Positions 45,385 to 57,730 are shown, counted from the stretch's first letter. The stretch: DNA of 64,000 nt from Bryobacterales bacterium (GCA_020854055.1 JADZGD010000020.1:93985-157984); one strand, 5' to 3'. The notes: generated by a model from the letters alone, not told the origin. A program made the numbers and translations.

Positions 45385-45413
45385 GACTCTTCAGCTTAGC
45401 CCGGCGCCGCCGG

Positions 45414-47438
45414 TCAATCGGAAACGCGGTGGAAATGGACGGCGTCGGCAAACACCTGGCCTTTCGATCCATCAGCGAGGATTTCGACGTACCCGTCGCC
45501 GCCCTCGGAGAAGCTGAACGTGCCAAGCACTCGGGACCGGTCCGGATTCATCCGAATCGTCTGAAGGCCGGCGCGGCTGCGAACCTTTACCAGGAAAGCG
45601 GCGCCGGGTTGAAAGGGCGTCTCCGCGGCCAGAGAAACCTCGTACGTTCCGGCTCGCAGATCCGGCGTGAAGCGGGCAAACTGACCGCTTTCGGCGCGTC
45701 CGCCGTTGGTGCGGTAGCCGCCGCCGAACCCTTTCTGTGTCCACCGGTAGAAACGAGGCGTCAGCCAGAAGCCGGGTGTGGCATAGAATTGGGAGCCGCC
45801 GTCATCCACGGTGATGTCAGCGGGTGGGCGTGATTGTTTGACTTCGAGCACCACACGGAACTGTTGAGGCGAGTTGAGGCAACCTGCGCAGCCCACCGTC
45901 ACGGTCGCAGGGTAATAGCCGGGGGTAAGACGCTTCGGGTTGGCACGAATCGCGATACGTTGCCGGGGGGCCTTCTCTTCGAGAGCGGCATCCAGCCATC
46001 CCGAACCGCCTTCGTATCGAATCCTGGGAGCGTCGAGCGTGGCCAGGGCGCCGCCTCCCGCGTTCACCGCCAGAATTTCTCGTATCCGGGCCACGTCTTC
46101 CCCCAGGCGGGCTACCATCCGGATGGTGTGCGGGTCGAGAGATGGAGGAATTCCGTAAGAGTCGCGCGCTTCCACGGTACGCTCGACAAATCCCGGCTCC
46201 TCCCGCGCTTGAAGCGCCAGGGAAGGCCGGGTGAGCGGCGCGCCGTCAATGGTAATCAACTGTGTGGAAGCCGTCCGGTCGACACCGTCCCAGATGGTCA
46301 AGGTGACGGGATAGATTCCAGGCCGCGCAAAGGTATGCGCCGGATTCGGCTCGAGCGAGAAGCCGCCGTCTCCAAAGGTCCAGGAGGTGACCAAACGAAC
46401 GCCCCAGCGGCCCTGGCGCGAGCCGCCGCTTGAGAAGTGAACCGTATCTCCGGTCCGCGCCGGACTCAACGGAGCCATGGCCGCGCGAATCTCTCCGGCG
46501 GTGGCGCGTTCCTGCTCGCAAAGTTGCCAGAAGAGGATCCACGGATCGAGCAGCATGGCGTTGGATGCGCCGGGCGCGCGAACCTTGAAAACGAAGTGCG
46601 AATGCTCATGGCTGCCCACCCAGACACCGGCCGCGGCAGCGTAATGGGCGCCGGCGGGGATGGGCCGATGTTCGGGAACCAGCAGCGATGCGATGTGGTG
46701 AACCTGCAGTGTCCATTGCCCGCCGTCCGGCCAGGTGTGAAAGCCGCGCCAGCGATTGTTGTTGTCACCCGCTGCAAGGCTGTTGAACAGGTAGTGGTCT
46801 TCAATATCGACCGGCGCCCAGAGCGGGCTTCCCATCGGCATGTTCAGATCGAGGCCGGCGTGGCACTCGGCGCCCTCAAACGCTCCAAAGTAGGGATCGT
46901 CCCCGTTGTAACAGGAGGCAATATCGAGGAACGGCTGTTTCATCGGATACCACGGGTGCAGCGGCCGGGGAGTCACCGCATCGAGAAGATCGTTGGCCGC
47001 AAAGCGCGCCTGGTTGGACATGGCGCATCCGGCTACACCTCCATGGTCATCGCTCATCAGCGACAGTGCGTCCCGGACCGCGTCCAACCAGAGGCGCATA
47101 CCGTTGATCACGTAGGGGACGGCAAAGGTTTCCTGGGAGCCGACATATCGCACCAGGTCGAGCGGATGCCCGTCGACGCGCACACGGGCGCGCATTTCGT
47201 AAAGGGTGCCGCCATCCCGCTGCTTGGCGCGAAGTTGCCGAAGATTCGTCAACAAAACGCGGGCCGAGGTCTCTTCGAGCACCAGCGTGCGCACCTGGCC
47301 GTTGCGGAGCCGGAAGCGAACCGTGTCCCCGCGGTTCATCTCGAACCCGGATACTGTATCGCGGGCGGCCAGAGTGAGATCGGCGGCCGGAAGCAGGAAG
47401 CTCGCGGCCGCCAGCAGGAGTAACGTTCGGCTCGGCAT
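45414..47438 (-). CDS. Exported multidomain protein with M23-like peptidase, PKD and golvesin/CBD-like domains
   Basis: About 674 aa from ATG 47438, with a signal peptide (TLLLLAAASFLLPAADL). An M23/LytM-like zinc site can be read: His193 and Asp197 in CHAGLDLNMPMGSPLWAPVD, and His279-x-His281 in GSHEHSHFVF. This suggests peptidoglycan endopeptidase activity, although the lower part of the core is diverged. A PKD-type domain follows (TFGDGGFSLEPNPAHTFARP), then an Ig-like region, then a C-terminal golvesin/xanthan-lyase CBD-like domain (DDGGSQFYATPGFW...GTYEVSLAAETPF). An upstream in-frame ATG at 47480 would fall within the groEL terminator hairpin and is unlikely. Confidence 0.75.
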   Translation of the reverse strand: MPSRTLLLLAAASFLLPAADLTLAARDTVSGFEMNRGDTVRFRLRNGQVRTLVLEETSARVLLTNLRQLRAKQRDGGTLYEMRARVRVDGHPLDLVRYVGSQETFAVPYVINGMRLWLDAVRDALSLMSDDHGGVAGCAMSNQARFAANDLLDAVTPRPLHPWYPMKQPFLDIASCYNGDDPYFGAFEGAECHAGLDLNMPMGSPLWAPVDIEDHYLFNSLAAGDNNNRWRGFHTWPDGGQWTLQVHHIASLLVPEHRPIPAGAHYAAAAGVWVGSHEHSHFVFKVRAPGASNAMLLDPWILFWQLCEQERATAGEIRAAMAPLSPARTGDTVHFSSGGSRQGRWGVRLVTSWTFGDGGFSLEPNPAHTFARPGIYPVTLTIWDGVDRTASTQLITIDGAPLTRPSLALQAREEPGFVERTVEARDSYGIPPSLDPHTIRMVARLGEDVARIREILAVNAGGGALATLDAPRIRYEGGSGWLDAALEEKAPRQRIAIRANPKRLTPGYYPATVTVGCAGCLNSPQQFRVVLEVKQSRPPADITVDDGGSQFYATPGFWLTPRFYRWTQKGFGGGYRTNGGRAESGQFARFTPDLRAGTYEVSLAAETPFQPGAAFLVKVRSRAGLQTIRMNPDRSRVLGTFSFSEGGDGYVEILADGSKGQVFADAVHFHRVSD

Positions 47439-47474
47439 AGTGTTCGTCCGAGTTCCAGAATAACCGGAGCGTAA

Positions 47475-47520
47475 AGCCAATGCGGCCGCTCCCGGTTTCC
47501 CGGAAGCGGCCGCATTGGCT
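47475..47520 (-). terminator. Long hairpin after groEL, probable terminator
   Basis: Arms 47475-47490 and 47505-47520 are exact 16-bp reverse complements. A 4-bp inner stem (47492-47495 with 47500-47503) extends it past one mismatch. It begins 20 nt after the groEL stop. A short TTTA follows on the minus strand instead of a full T-run, so termination strength is uncertain. It sits between groEL and the start of the next minus-strand gene. Confidence 0.7.
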
Positions 47521-47539
47521 TCGTTCTGTTCGTGGACGA

Positions 47540-49186
<1,647 letters not shown>

Positions 49187-49483
49187 TTACTTCTTGCTCT
49201 CGAGGACGGCCAGCACTTCATCCTCGCGCATGATCAGATATTCTTCGTTGTCCAGCTTGATATCACTGCCCGAGTACTTGCCGAACAGGATGCGGTCACC
49301 CGGTTGCACATCGAGCGGGATCAGTTTCCCGTCGTCGCCCCGTTTGCCCTTGCCCACGGCCACAACTTCGCCTTCCTGGGGCTTTTCCTTTGCCGAGTCG
49401 GGAACGATGATGCTTCCGACTTTCTGTTCCTGATCTTCGATTCTCTTTACGACGATCCGGTCATAAAGTGGTCGAATGTTCAT
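49187..49483 (-). CDS. groS: Co-chaperonin GroES (Hsp10)
   Basis: A 98-aa co-chaperonin from ATG 49483. It starts MNIRPLYDRIVVKRIEDQEQ, has the mobile loop QKVGSIIVPDSAKEKPQEG, then GRGxx-like GKRGDDGKLIPLDVQPGD, and ends with EYLIMREDEVLAVLES. The start has GGAGGTAGG upstream; in-frame upstream codons are not conserved. First gene of the groES-groEL operon. Confidence 0.97.
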   Translation of the reverse strand: MNIRPLYDRIVVKRIEDQEQKVGSIIVPDSAKEKPQEGEVVAVGKGKRGDDGKLIPLDVQPGDRILFGKYSGSDIKLDNEEYLIMREDEVLAVLESKK

Positions 49484-49623
49484 GAGCGTACCTACCTCCA
49501 ATGAATTCTGAGTTGTCGATGCTAGAACTTGAGATTTGGCTCTCAAACGAGCCCGCCGTCCACTTCATCTCACCGAACCCGGCGCGCGGACTGTCGGCGG
49601 CGCTGTTTCCAAACCCGCTGTCC

Positions 49624-49654
49624 ATTATTAGCACACTTGCTCGAAGAGTGACAA
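49624..49654 (-). promoter_or_regulatory. groESL promoter overlapping a degenerate CIRCE operator (HrcA site)
   Basis: On the plus strand the bases read TTAGCACAC (49628-49636), a 9-nt spacer (49637-49645) and GAGTGACAA (49646-49654). Against the CIRCE consensus (TTAGCACTC-N9-GAGTGCTAA) this has one mismatch in the left arm and two in the right, with exact spacing. On the minus strand TTGTCA (49649-49654) and TAATAA (49625-49630) make a -35/-10 pair 18 nt apart inside the same element. Heat-shock repression by HrcA is therefore likely. The remaining ~300 nt between groES and the LptC-A start is AT-rich (49685-49730) with no other gene seen. Confidence 0.8.
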
Positions 49655-49789
49655 GGGAACGGCGTAAGTCGATAACATCACGACGTTTCTTTAACATTAA
49701 AAATTATTAATCAATGAAAACAAGTATTGACGATGACCGCCGCGCCTGCCTCCCACCGGCTGCGCGCATTGGCTAAACTGGGAGACGAG

Positions 49790-52078
49790 ATGCGGCGAAC
49801 TCGCCGGCTCCTGCTCGCTGCAATCCTACTGTTGCTGGTTGCCGTCGGAGCCTCTTATCACATCCGCAGGCAGTACTTGAGGGCACACCAGGTTGTCCGG
49901 CCGAAGACCTTGCCCGCCGGCGTTCTGGCTACCGCCGAGGAAGGCTGGCAGTATTCGCGAACGGATAGCCAAACGGGAAAACCCATCGTTGAAGTCAAGG
50001 CGCGCAGCTTTGAGCAGATTCAGGATCCACCCGAAACGCGGTTGGAACAGGTGGAACTGCGCCTGTATGATAAAGACGCCGCCAGGTTCAATGAGGTCAA
50101 ATGCGCCAAGGCCGTCTTCCGGGACACCGACAAACGGCTCTACTCGGAGGGGGACGTCGAGATCCGGATGCGGATTCCGGCCGAAGGGCCCGTCAGCGGC
50201 CGTTTGTTGGCCATCCAGTCTTCCGGGGTGACGTTTGACACCGGCTCCGGGAAGGCCTCTACCGATCGGCCGGCGAGTTTCACCTTTGAGGGTGGCGACG
50301 GCAAGGGCGTCGGCGCGGAATATGACCCTACCCAGCACGTTTTGCACCTGAAAAGCGCGGTGGAGCTGAACTGGCGTCCGGTGGGTCCGCGGGCCAAGGT
50401 GATGAAGGTCGAAACCGGAGAATTGTACTACCGGGAAGTGGAGTCGAGGATCTTCCTTGCCCCGTGGTCGCGGTTGAACAGGGGCACGCTCAATGTGGAA
50501 GGAGGCAATGCGGTGGTGACTCTGGAAGGAGACACCATTCGCACCGTTGATGCCAGCAATGCCAGCGGCACCGATACCTATCCCACCCGTTCGGTGGATT
50601 TTCGAGCCCAACGGATCTTTCTCACCATGGACGACGATGGCGTAGCCAGGCAGTTGACGGCCGAACGGGAAGCGCACATCGTCTCCCACAGCGTATCCGG
50701 CGATACCTCGGTCGAGGGAGACAAGGTTGACCTCGATTTCAAGACCGATTCGGGAGAGAGCGAGTTGACCCAGGCGCTGGCTCAAGGGCATGCCGTAGTG
50801 AATTCCAAACCGGTGGCATCAAAAGGGAAAGCCGCGCCGGAGACACGCATCATGCGCAGCGAAGCCATCTTCCTCGCGATGCGCCCTGGGGGACATGAGT
50901 TGTTACGTGCCGCCACCATGCGTCCTGGCGATGTCGAGTTCGTTCCGAACGCGCCCGGGCAGCGGCGCCGGCTGATACGCGGCGAGCGGTTGACGCTCGA
51001 CTATGCGGCCAGAAACCGCATCGAGAAGTTCCATGCCACCAAGGCCTCAACCCGCACCGATCCGGCGCCGCCCGCCAAGCCGCTCAAACCCGGCCAGCCG
51101 CCGGAGCCGCCGGTGTTGACCTGGAGCGACGAATTCCTGGCGCGGGTTCGCCCGGAGACCGGGCAACTCGACACCATCGACCAGACGGGTAATTTCCGTT
51201 ACCAGGCAGGAACTCGTCACGCTACGGCACATAGCGCCACGCTGGATTCGCCCCGCAACCTGATCACGCTGGTAACCGCCGCGCGCCTGTGGGATCCATC
51301 CGGTTCCACCACTGCCGACCGCATTGAGCTGGATCAGAAAAGCGGCGACTTCGTGGCGGTTGGGAAAGTCACCTCGACACGGCAACCGGAGGCCTCCGGT
51401 GGCGCCGGCACGCCGATGCTCGACCGCGGGAAGGTGATGCAGGCTCAGGCCGACCGGATGACGTCACGGCGCGATCACACCTTGATTACCTACGACGGCA
51501 ATGCCATCCTGTGGCAGGAGAGCAACCGCATCCAGGCCGATCGCGTTGAGATCGACCGTTCATCGGCGGCCCTGATCGCCCACGGGCATGTCATTACGCG
51601 GCTGGTGGACAACTCGCGCGCGCCGGCGGGAAAGAAACCGGAGACGGCCGTGTTCACCGTGGCGCAGGCGCCGGACATGGAATACAGCGACAAGCAGAAG
51701 ACGGCTCACTATACAGGCGGCGTCATACTGGTGCGGCCCGGCATGAACATCCGTTCCCAAGAACTGACGGCATATCTCAAGCAGGATGACAAGGGCTCCA
51801 GCCTTGATAAGGCCATTGGAGACGGTGATGTACGGATTGTACAGAGCCTCTCGGACCGGACGCGGACTGGAACCGCACAACATGCCGAGTATTACGTGGC
51901 GGAGGACAAGGTGATTCTCGAGGGGGGGCGTCCGCTGTTGGTAGACAGTGTTCGCGGCCGGACCGAGGGCAACCGTCTGACCTACTTCGCCAGCAATGAG
52001 CGCCTGTTGGTGGAGAGTCCGCCCACCGCGCCTTCGGTCAGCACGCTGCATAGGAAAAAAAAGGCAAATAGCCGCTGA
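49790..52078 (+). CDS. LptC-LptA/OstA fusion protein of the LPS export bridge
   Basis: About 762 aa. An N-terminal membrane anchor ([19 protein letters not shown]) is followed by an LptC-like region to about residue 220 ([20 protein letters not shown] and [20 protein letters not shown]). The rest is a long stretch of OstA/LptA-like beta-jellyroll repeats ([40 protein letters not shown] and [20 protein letters not shown]). It would span the periplasm, carrying LPS from the inner-membrane ABC complex to LptD. I chose ATG 49790 because GGGAG lies just before it; an ATG at 49733 is possible. It overlaps lptB by one base. Confidence 0.85.
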   Translation: MRRTRRLLLAAILLLLVAVGASYHIRRQYLRAHQVVRPKTLPAGVLATAEEGWQYSRTDSQTGKPIVEVKARSFEQIQDPPETRLEQVELRLYDKDAARFNEVKCAKAVFRDTDKRLYSEGDVEIRMRIPAEGPVSGRLLAIQSSGVTFDTGSGKASTDRPASFTFEGGDGKGVGAEYDPTQHVLHLKSAVELNWRPVGPRAKVMKVETGELYYREVESRIFLAPWSRLNRGTLNVEGGNAVVTLEGDTIRTVDASNASGTDTYPTRSVDFRAQRIFLTMDDDGVARQLTAEREAHIVSHSVSGDTSVEGDKVDLDFKTDSGESELTQALAQGHAVVNSKPVASKGKAAPETRIMRSEAIFLAMRPGGHELLRAATMRPGDVEFVPNAPGQRRRLIRGERLTLDYAARNRIEKFHATKASTRTDPAPPAKPLKPGQPPEPPVLTWSDEFLARVRPETGQLDTIDQTGNFRYQAGTRHATAHSATLDSPRNLITLVTAARLWDPSGSTTADRIELDQKSGDFVAVGKVTSTRQPEASGGAGTPMLDRGKVMQAQADRMTSRRDHTLITYDGNAILWQESNRIQADRVEIDRSSAALIAHGHVITRLVDNSRAPAGKKPETAVFTVAQAPDMEYSDKQKTAHYTGGVILVRPGMNIRSQELTAYLKQDDKGSSLDKAIGDGDVRIVQSLSDRTRTGTAQHAEYYVAEDKVILEGGRPLLVDSVRGRTEGNRLTYFASNERLLVESPPTAPSVSTLHRKKKANSR

Positions 52079-52818
52079 TGCGCGTACTCCAGACATCGGA
52101 AATCTCCAAGTCCTACAACCGTCGCAAGGTGGTCGATGATATTTCGCTCTCGGTGGAGCAGGGCGAGGTAGTGGGTCTGCTCGGCCCTAACGGCGCCGGC
52201 AAGACCACGTCGTTTTACATGATTGTCGGCCTTATCAGCCCGGATTCCGGGCGTGTGATGATGGACGGCGACGATATTACGCTGCTTCCCATGTACAAGC
52301 GGGCGCGTATCGGGATTAGCTATCTGCCGCAGGAGCCCTCGATCTTTCGCAAGCTGTCGGTGGAAGACAACCTGATGGCGATCCTCGAGACGCGTCCGCT
52401 GCGTGGAGACGAACGCCGGACGCGCATGAACCGCCTGCTGGAGCAGTTGGGCCTGGAAAAGGTCCGCAAGAGCCGCGGTTACATGCTTTCCGGTGGCGAA
52501 CGCCGGCGGGTGGAGATTGCCCGCTCACTGGTGATTGAGCCCAGTTTCCTGCTGCTGGATGAGCCGTTTTCCGGCATTGACCCGATCCAGGTAATGGAGC
52601 TGCAGCGCATCATCTTTGACCTGAAGCGCTCCGGCATCGGCATCCTGGTGACCGACCACAACGTGCGCGAAACGCTGGCGGTGACCGACCGCGCCTATAT
52701 CATCAATAACGGGCGCATCTTCCGCGCCGGCAGTCCCGAGGCGCTGCGCCGCGATCCCGAGGTGAAACGGATCTATCTAGGTGAGACCTTTGACGCGGGT
52801 TACAATCCCACCGGCTGA
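52078..52818 (+). CDS. lptB: LptB, ATPase of the LPS export ABC transporter
   Basis: A 246-aa ABC ATPase. Walker A is [20 protein letters not shown] is the Q-loop region, the signature [16 protein letters not shown] and Walker [13 protein letters not shown] follow, and the switch His is in [10 protein letters not shown]. It powers extraction of LPS from the inner membrane together with LptFG, which are not in this window. ATG 52078 shares its A with the stop of the LptC-A fusion gene, so the two are coupled. The 3' end overlaps the membrane spermidine-synthase-like gene by 42 nt on the other strand. Confidence 0.95.
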   Translation: MRVLQTSEISKSYNRRKVVDDISLSVEQGEVVGLLGPNGAGKTTSFYMIVGLISPDSGRVMMDGDDITLLPMYKRARIGISYLPQEPSIFRKLSVEDNLMAILETRPLRGDERRTRMNRLLEQLGLEKVRKSRGYMLSGGERRRVEIARSLVIEPSFLLLDEPFSGIDPIQVMELQRIIFDLKRSGIGILVTDHNVRETLAVTDRAYIINNGRIFRAGSPEALRRDPEVKRIYLGETFDAGYNPTG

Positions 52819-55023
52819 TTGCCTGCCGGCCGCGAGCCAGGACGCGATGTAGACCAACGCAGCCACACCCAGCAGCCACTGAAAGCCGATCAGCATGGAA
52901 GTCGCCTCGGAAAGCCCGCCCAGAATTGCACCGGCGGTATTATAGGCGAGTGACTGTTCGGGCCGCGGCGCCCGGCTGAACAACCGCGCGAAGATCACCC
53001 CGGCCGACAGGATGGGTAGCGTCACCAAGGTTCCGGCGGCCACTCCCTGGACGGCAATAGGCAACCCCAGGAAGACATCGAGCGGCGTGACCATGTTCGC
53101 TACCAGCGCCGCCAGCAGAACCAGGTAGTACGGGGTGAGGCTTGGCGGCCGCCGGCGGAGTACCCAATAGTTGGCTCCCAGAATCATCACCAGCACCGCG
53201 CAGAACACCACCGCGTTCACCGTCCACGTGCTGCCGAAGATGAGCGCCATGTGGACCACGGCTTTGGTTTCGAGCAGCATGAACCCGGCTCCCAGCAGCA
53301 GCATGCTCAGATTCAGCCGGGTGGCGGTGTGGGGCGTGGTGCGCCAGCCAAATAGCCAGAGCATCGCCAGGGAAGCCAGTGCGAGGACCAGCATGCCACG
53401 CCAGGAAAGTGACGGAATCATCGGCTTACGCAGATACAGGAACGGCCAGGAGTCGCTGGCGGCCTTCAGATCGGCCGGTATCTCCACCTTCGCCGGACTG
53501 AACCGTACCTGCCGGGCGGCGGGCGGCAGCGTAAAGCCGTCCGGGGTCGCGGGAGACGGCGCCGTGTCGGAGCGCAGCAGATAGGCCGGGTGGCGCTGGA
53601 ATTCGCCGTCGATGACGGTGGCGCGGCGGCCGGCGAACAAGGCGGTAAATCCTTCGGCCTTCTGGTTGGCGCTCACCCGGTCGCGATATGGCATGGTCAA
53701 CACCAGCGGAGGCTGTCCGAAGACGCCGGCCAGCGTTTTTGATAGCCGTGAGACGATCCAGCCCTGGCGGAAGTAGTTGTACATGACGAACATCCCGTCC
53801 GGCTTCAACACCCGGTGGACATCGGCCATCGACTCCCGGGTGAACAGGAAGCTCTCCAGCCGGATATTGCTGACGCTGGAATGCAGCACCAGCGAGTCAA
53901 TCAAGGCAAAGACCACCAGGTCGTACTTGCGGCTGGTCGCGCGCAAGAAGTTACGGCCGTCACCGAGATGAACCGTGACACGCGGGTCCTGGTAGGGAAG
54001 GTCGGGATTCTCGCGCCGGCCGATATCCCGAATCACCGGATCTATTTCCACGGCGTCAATTTGGGCATCCGGCGCGCCCCACTGGATCGCCCGGCTCACG
54101 TCGTTCCCCGAGCCGGCGCCGATGATGAGAATGTCGCGAAAAGCCCTGCCGCCACTGTCACGGTTCAGCAGATAAGGAAGCGCGTACGCCGGTGAAGGGT
54201 CCGAGCGGCTGATCATATTCTGGTGCCCCAACAGGTTCACGACGATAGTGCGGCTGAGGGGCGAGTAGTTGATCCGGTAGTAGGGCGACCAGAACTCCTC
54301 GGCATAATTCGAGCGAATAACACCCAGCGAGTAGTACTGGGGCAACTCCAGCAGCACCGGCGCAGCTAGCGCCAGGCCCACCGCCCACCAGCGCCGCGGC
54401 GACTGGCCCAAGAGCAGGTAGGCGAGCCCGGCGGCGATGAAGGCGAACCACCAGACCGGTGAGAGCCACCAGGAGAAAGCATTGAAGATCAGAATCCCGG
54501 CCAGGCTACCGGCAATGTTCACCATGTATGCCTGGACGGCGTTGGGAATGGCGGCGAAACGGCGCCCGATTACCTGCCCAGGTCCGATCATCACGGCCGC
54601 GATCAGGACGAAAAATACCCCGGCCACCAGTTCCATGGGGACGATGAAGGAGGCGACATCATGGAGCTTCACTTCAGTCCCGAAGAAGACGACCTGCGGA
54701 GAGAAGGCATTCTTGCCGACATCGAGAATGTCCTGCAATGCCAGGCGGACCGTCTCCATGGCCGCGGCGGCAATCATCGAGACGGCCAGCAGCACGGGGG
54801 TAGAGACGAGGTAATCGCGGGCGCCGCGCGCCGCCAGGCAGCCGAGTGAGAGACCAAGAAAGGAGGCCAGCAGGACGGTATTGGTGAAGAACGTAAGAAA
54901 TAAGACCTGCGCCGGAAACCAGCGGATAAACGCCAGTTCCATGAACAAAAACAGCAGGCTGGCCAGGAAGAGGTCCCGCTTGGCGGCCGCTACCGGACCG
55001 TTAGGAAACGAGGGATCGATCAC
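52777..55023 (-). CDS. Polytopic membrane protein with spermidine-synthase-like SAM domain
   Basis: A 748-aa protein with about eight N-terminal helices, a central Rossmann domain (about 290-480) and several C-terminal helices. The central domain has [32 protein letters not shown] and [12 protein letters not shown], like spermidine synthase/SAM methyltransferases. It lacks a clear polyamine-specific motif, so the reaction is not assigned. Similar fused membrane proteins are widespread in bacteria without known function. The start is GTG 55023 with a weak ribosome-binding site; other starts further in are possible. Confidence 0.8.
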   Translation of the reverse strand: MIDPSFPNGPVAAAKRDLFLASLLFLFMELAFIRWFPAQVLFLTFFTNTVLLASFLGLSLGCLAARGARDYLVSTPVLLAVSMIAAAAMETVRLALQDILDVGKNAFSPQVVFFGTEVKLHDVASFIVPMELVAGVFFVLIAAVMIGPGQVIGRRFAAIPNAVQAYMVNIAGSLAGILIFNAFSWWLSPVWWFAFIAAGLAYLLLGQSPRRWWAVGLALAAPVLLELPQYYSLGVIRSNYAEEFWSPYYRINYSPLSRTIVVNLLGHQNMISRSDPSPAYALPYLLNRDSGGRAFRDILIIGAGSGNDVSRAIQWGAPDAQIDAVEIDPVIRDIGRRENPDLPYQDPRVTVHLGDGRNFLRATSRKYDLVVFALIDSLVLHSSVSNIRLESFLFTRESMADVHRVLKPDGMFVMYNYFRQGWIVSRLSKTLAGVFGQPPLVLTMPYRDRVSANQKAEGFTALFAGRRATVIDGEFQRHPAYLLRSDTAPSPATPDGFTLPPAARQVRFSPAKVEIPADLKAASDSWPFLYLRKPMIPSLSWRGMLVLALASLAMLWLFGWRTTPHTATRLNLSMLLLGAGFMLLETKAVVHMALIFGSTWTVNAVVFCAVLVMILGANYWVLRRRPPSLTPYYLVLLAALVANMVTPLDVFLGLPIAVQGVAAGTLVTLPILSAGVIFARLFSRAPRPEQSLAYNTAGAILGGLSEATSMLIGFQWLLGVAALVYIASWLAAGRQSAGGIVTRVKGLT

Positions 55024-55089
55024 GCTTTTTCGATGATAGCGTAGTCACCCGGCGCACCCGCTTGGAGTTCGGACTCATCCGGTGGTGGG

Positions 55090-57597
55090 TTACTGATTGG
55101 CGTCAACCCGTAGCGAAAGCCGTTCGCTCAGCTCAAGAAACCGGCTCACCCACTGTTGGGCGGCCTGGTCTCCGGCCTGCGCCTGGCCGAGCCTGGCAGG
55201 GTAAACATCGTTCAGCAGGCGATAGCAGACGTTCTGAACGGTCCACAAACTGACCGAAAAGGGCAGGAACGGAAGCAGGCCGGCGGCGCCGGCAAGAGTT
55301 CGAAGCGCTTCGTCATTGGCCGGATCGGCGGCCAGTTGCCTGGCCATCCGCTCCATGCTGCGCCGAAGCGTGAATTCGAGTGTCGTCGCATCCAGTTCCA
55401 CGCTGCCCACCGACACCTGCTCGAGCAGGCTGCGCACCCGGGTCAGGTCGATCTTGTCCGCTGAAAAAGCCCGCCGGAGGTAGCCGTTTAAGGCAAACTC
55501 AGCGGTGGTGCGAAAGACCTTCGGAAGAGGCGTGCCCAGACCCGCCAGGAAGCGCATGAACGGGGCATGGTGTTCGTAGAGTTGGCGAAAGGCGTTTTCC
55601 GCCTCCCCCAGCGTGTCGTCCAGAATCATATCGATGATGGATCGCTGCTCGTCGTGAAACAGCGAATGTAATGAGTAGATGTTGCTGCCGAAGCCGCCAT
55701 CGAGCAGACGAATGACGCCGGGCGCGTCGGCGCGTGAAAACGCCTCGGTGATGGAGCGGGCAAGCGTCTGGTAGGCCTGCTCCCCGCGGAACGGGCGTAC
55801 CCCGCCGCTCACGTTGTGATCGCCAAAGTGGAGCACGCCGTAAGCCAGCGTGCCGGCCTCGCCGGTGATGTCCGAGGTGAGTTTGACTCGGCCCAGGTTG
55901 AGCTTCAGGCGGCCGGAGTCGATTGCCTGATGGTCCTGGCGCTCGCTCCGGTAACAGTAGATCTGGGCTTCGTCCGGATAGGGTTTGAACATTGCGCTGA
56001 TGGCATAGTGCGCGCCGACTTCGATCAGATCCACCATGCCGGGTTTGACGAACTTATTCCAAACGCCGGCGCCATCGCCATACTCGGAGATGTTGCTGCG
56101 GGCCTCGCGAAGCCGGTCGACGAAGTCCGCTTCAAAAGGGTGCGAGAACAACTTCTCCGCCAACTGGATCACGCGGCCGGCATACTGAAGCACCTGCACG
56201 GTTTCAATGCCGCTCAACTCGTCGAAGAACCAGCCGCAACTGGTGTACATCAGCATGGCGTGGCGCTGCAATTCCATCAGCTTCCAGATGGTCACCTGCC
56301 CTTCCGGTGACGGATCCCCTTTGGCGTGTGCCCCCAGGAATGCTGCGCGGGTCCGGGCGCCGCGTTCAAGCATCACCTGGATGTAGTCGTCGCGCGACGC
56401 CCAGGGGTCGTCGAGCAATTCCGCCGCGGCTTGCTCGTAGCGCGGGGCGATCGCGTCGCGAAGCCAGTCCATCGCATTGCGCAGTGGCGTGCGCCAATGT
56501 TGATTCCAACTCGGACGCGAACCGCTGTTGCAACCACAGTGCTCGCGCCAGCGGGCAACGCCGTGGACGCAACTCCAGGCAGAGTTTTCAAATATCTCTA
56601 CTTCATGCGTCGGCGGGTGCAGCTTGAGAAACTCGGCGTAGTTGGTTACACGCGCCAGGCCGTTCGATTCGATGTAATTCAGCGCATAGGCCAGAGCCAT
56701 CTCCCCGTGACGGTGATGGTGGCCGTAGGTCTCTCCGTCGGTGGCGATGTGAGCCAGTTGGGGCCAGGTACGGCTATCGTCGAAGATGCCGAGCAGGCGG
56801 GCGGCGAACCGTTCTCCGTTCTCCAGCAGGCGCTCGAATGCGACGGCCCGGGAGACGGGGCCGTCATAGAAGAACACGTCGATGTGGCGGCGGCCGGGCA
56901 GGCGAATGCGGTAAGGGCGGGACGGGTCGATGTGCGAGCCGCTGACATCCCTCCAGGTTCGAATTCCGGAATGGCGAACGCGGGACGCCTGGTTCTGCGC
57001 CAGGATCGTGAAGCGCACTCCTTCGGCGGCCATGATGCCCAGCGTCTCCAAATCGACAGCCGTCTCGGGTAGCCACATCCCTTCGGCCTCACGGCCGAAA
57101 TGACGGCGGAAGTCCGCCAATCCCCAGCGAATCTGGGTGACCTTGTCCCGCCGGCTGGCCAGCGGCATGATCATGTGATTGTAAGCCTGGGCCAGGGCCG
57201 ACCCGTGGCCACGAAAGCGCTTGCGGCTTTCCCGGTCCGCTGCGAGAACCGCCTGGTATACGCCGGGCGCCTTGGCCTCCATCCACGACAGCAGTGTCGG
57301 CCCGAAGTTGAAGCTGATCCAGGAGTAGTTGTTGATGATCCGGCGAATTTGGCCATTGGGATCAAGTATCCGCGTGGCGGAGTTGGGAGCATAACATTCG
57401 GCGGCGATTCGTTCATTCCAATCGTGATACGGATAGGCCGAATCCTGAAGCTCGATGGCTTCGAGCCACGGGTTCTCTCGAGGCGGCTGATAAAAATGGC
57501 TGTGTATGCAGATATAACGCATGAGCTTTCGTTTTGCGGTCACGTGCCGGGCGCGCGGGTATTTCCCATTGTGCCGCTTTCCCGGAACCGCTGCCAT
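55090..57597 (-). CDS. Glycoside hydrolase family 57 protein (alpha-glucan active)
   Basis: An 835-aa GH57 enzyme of the DUF3536-containing group. MRYICIHSHFYQPPRENPWL is the start of the fold, the nucleophile Glu is in GMWLPETAVDLETLG, and the acid Asp is in ATDGETYGHHHRHGEMALAY. The C-terminal ~450 residues form the DUF3536-type helical domain. The family covers amylases, 4-alpha-glucanotransferases and branching enzymes, all acting on alpha-glucans such as glycogen. A strong AAGGAGG site just before the ATG at 57597 supports the 25-residue basic extension in front of the core. Confidence 0.92.
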   Translation of the reverse strand: MAAVPGKRHNGKYPRARHVTAKRKLMRYICIHSHFYQPPRENPWLEAIELQDSAYPYHDWNERIAAECYAPNSATRILDPNGQIRRIINNYSWISFNFGPTLLSWMEAKAPGVYQAVLAADRESRKRFRGHGSALAQAYNHMIMPLASRRDKVTQIRWGLADFRRHFGREAEGMWLPETAVDLETLGIMAAEGVRFTILAQNQASRVRHSGIRTWRDVSGSHIDPSRPYRIRLPGRRHIDVFFYDGPVSRAVAFERLLENGERFAARLLGIFDDSRTWPQLAHIATDGETYGHHHRHGEMALAYALNYIESNGLARVTNYAEFLKLHPPTHEVEIFENSAWSCVHGVARWREHCGCNSGSRPSWNQHWRTPLRNAMDWLRDAIAPRYEQAAAELLDDPWASRDDYIQVMLERGARTRAAFLGAHAKGDPSPEGQVTIWKLMELQRHAMLMYTSCGWFFDELSGIETVQVLQYAGRVIQLAEKLFSHPFEADFVDRLREARSNISEYGDGAGVWNKFVKPGMVDLIEVGAHYAISAMFKPYPDEAQIYCYRSERQDHQAIDSGRLKLNLGRVKLTSDITGEAGTLAYGVLHFGDHNVSGGVRPFRGEQAYQTLARSITEAFSRADAPGVIRLLDGGFGSNIYSLHSLFHDEQRSIIDMILDDTLGEAENAFRQLYEHHAPFMRFLAGLGTPLPKVFRTTAEFALNGYLRRAFSADKIDLTRVRSLLEQVSVGSVELDATTLEFTLRRSMERMARQLAADPANDEALRTLAGAAGLLPFLPFSVSLWTVQNVCYRLLNDVYPARLGQAQAGDQAAQQWVSRFLELSERLSLRVDANQ

Positions 57598-57730
57598 GGC
57601 TGCCTCCTTAGAGATGGTTCACTTAGTTTGGGAGGCTGGCTAGCCTTACTGCTAGGACTTTTTCACCTAACTTTAACGTAAGAAATCACTTGACCCGGCA
57701 TCCGGACTACGGCAAGATTTAAGGGTAACT

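Noticed and set aside
46437..47423. Plus-strand open frame of 328 codons
   Set aside because: Antisense to the exported M23/PKD protein, with low-complexity composition and no recognisable motif.
49685..49730. AT-rich stretch as a possible foreign insertion
   Set aside because: It is about 45 nt in the intergenic region between groES and the LptC-A gene, and is explained by promoter sequence on either strand.
57690..57720. Possible sigma70 promoter (TTGACC) before the PilZ gene
   Set aside because: No acceptable -10 hexamer at proper spacing; mentioned only in the PilZ entry.
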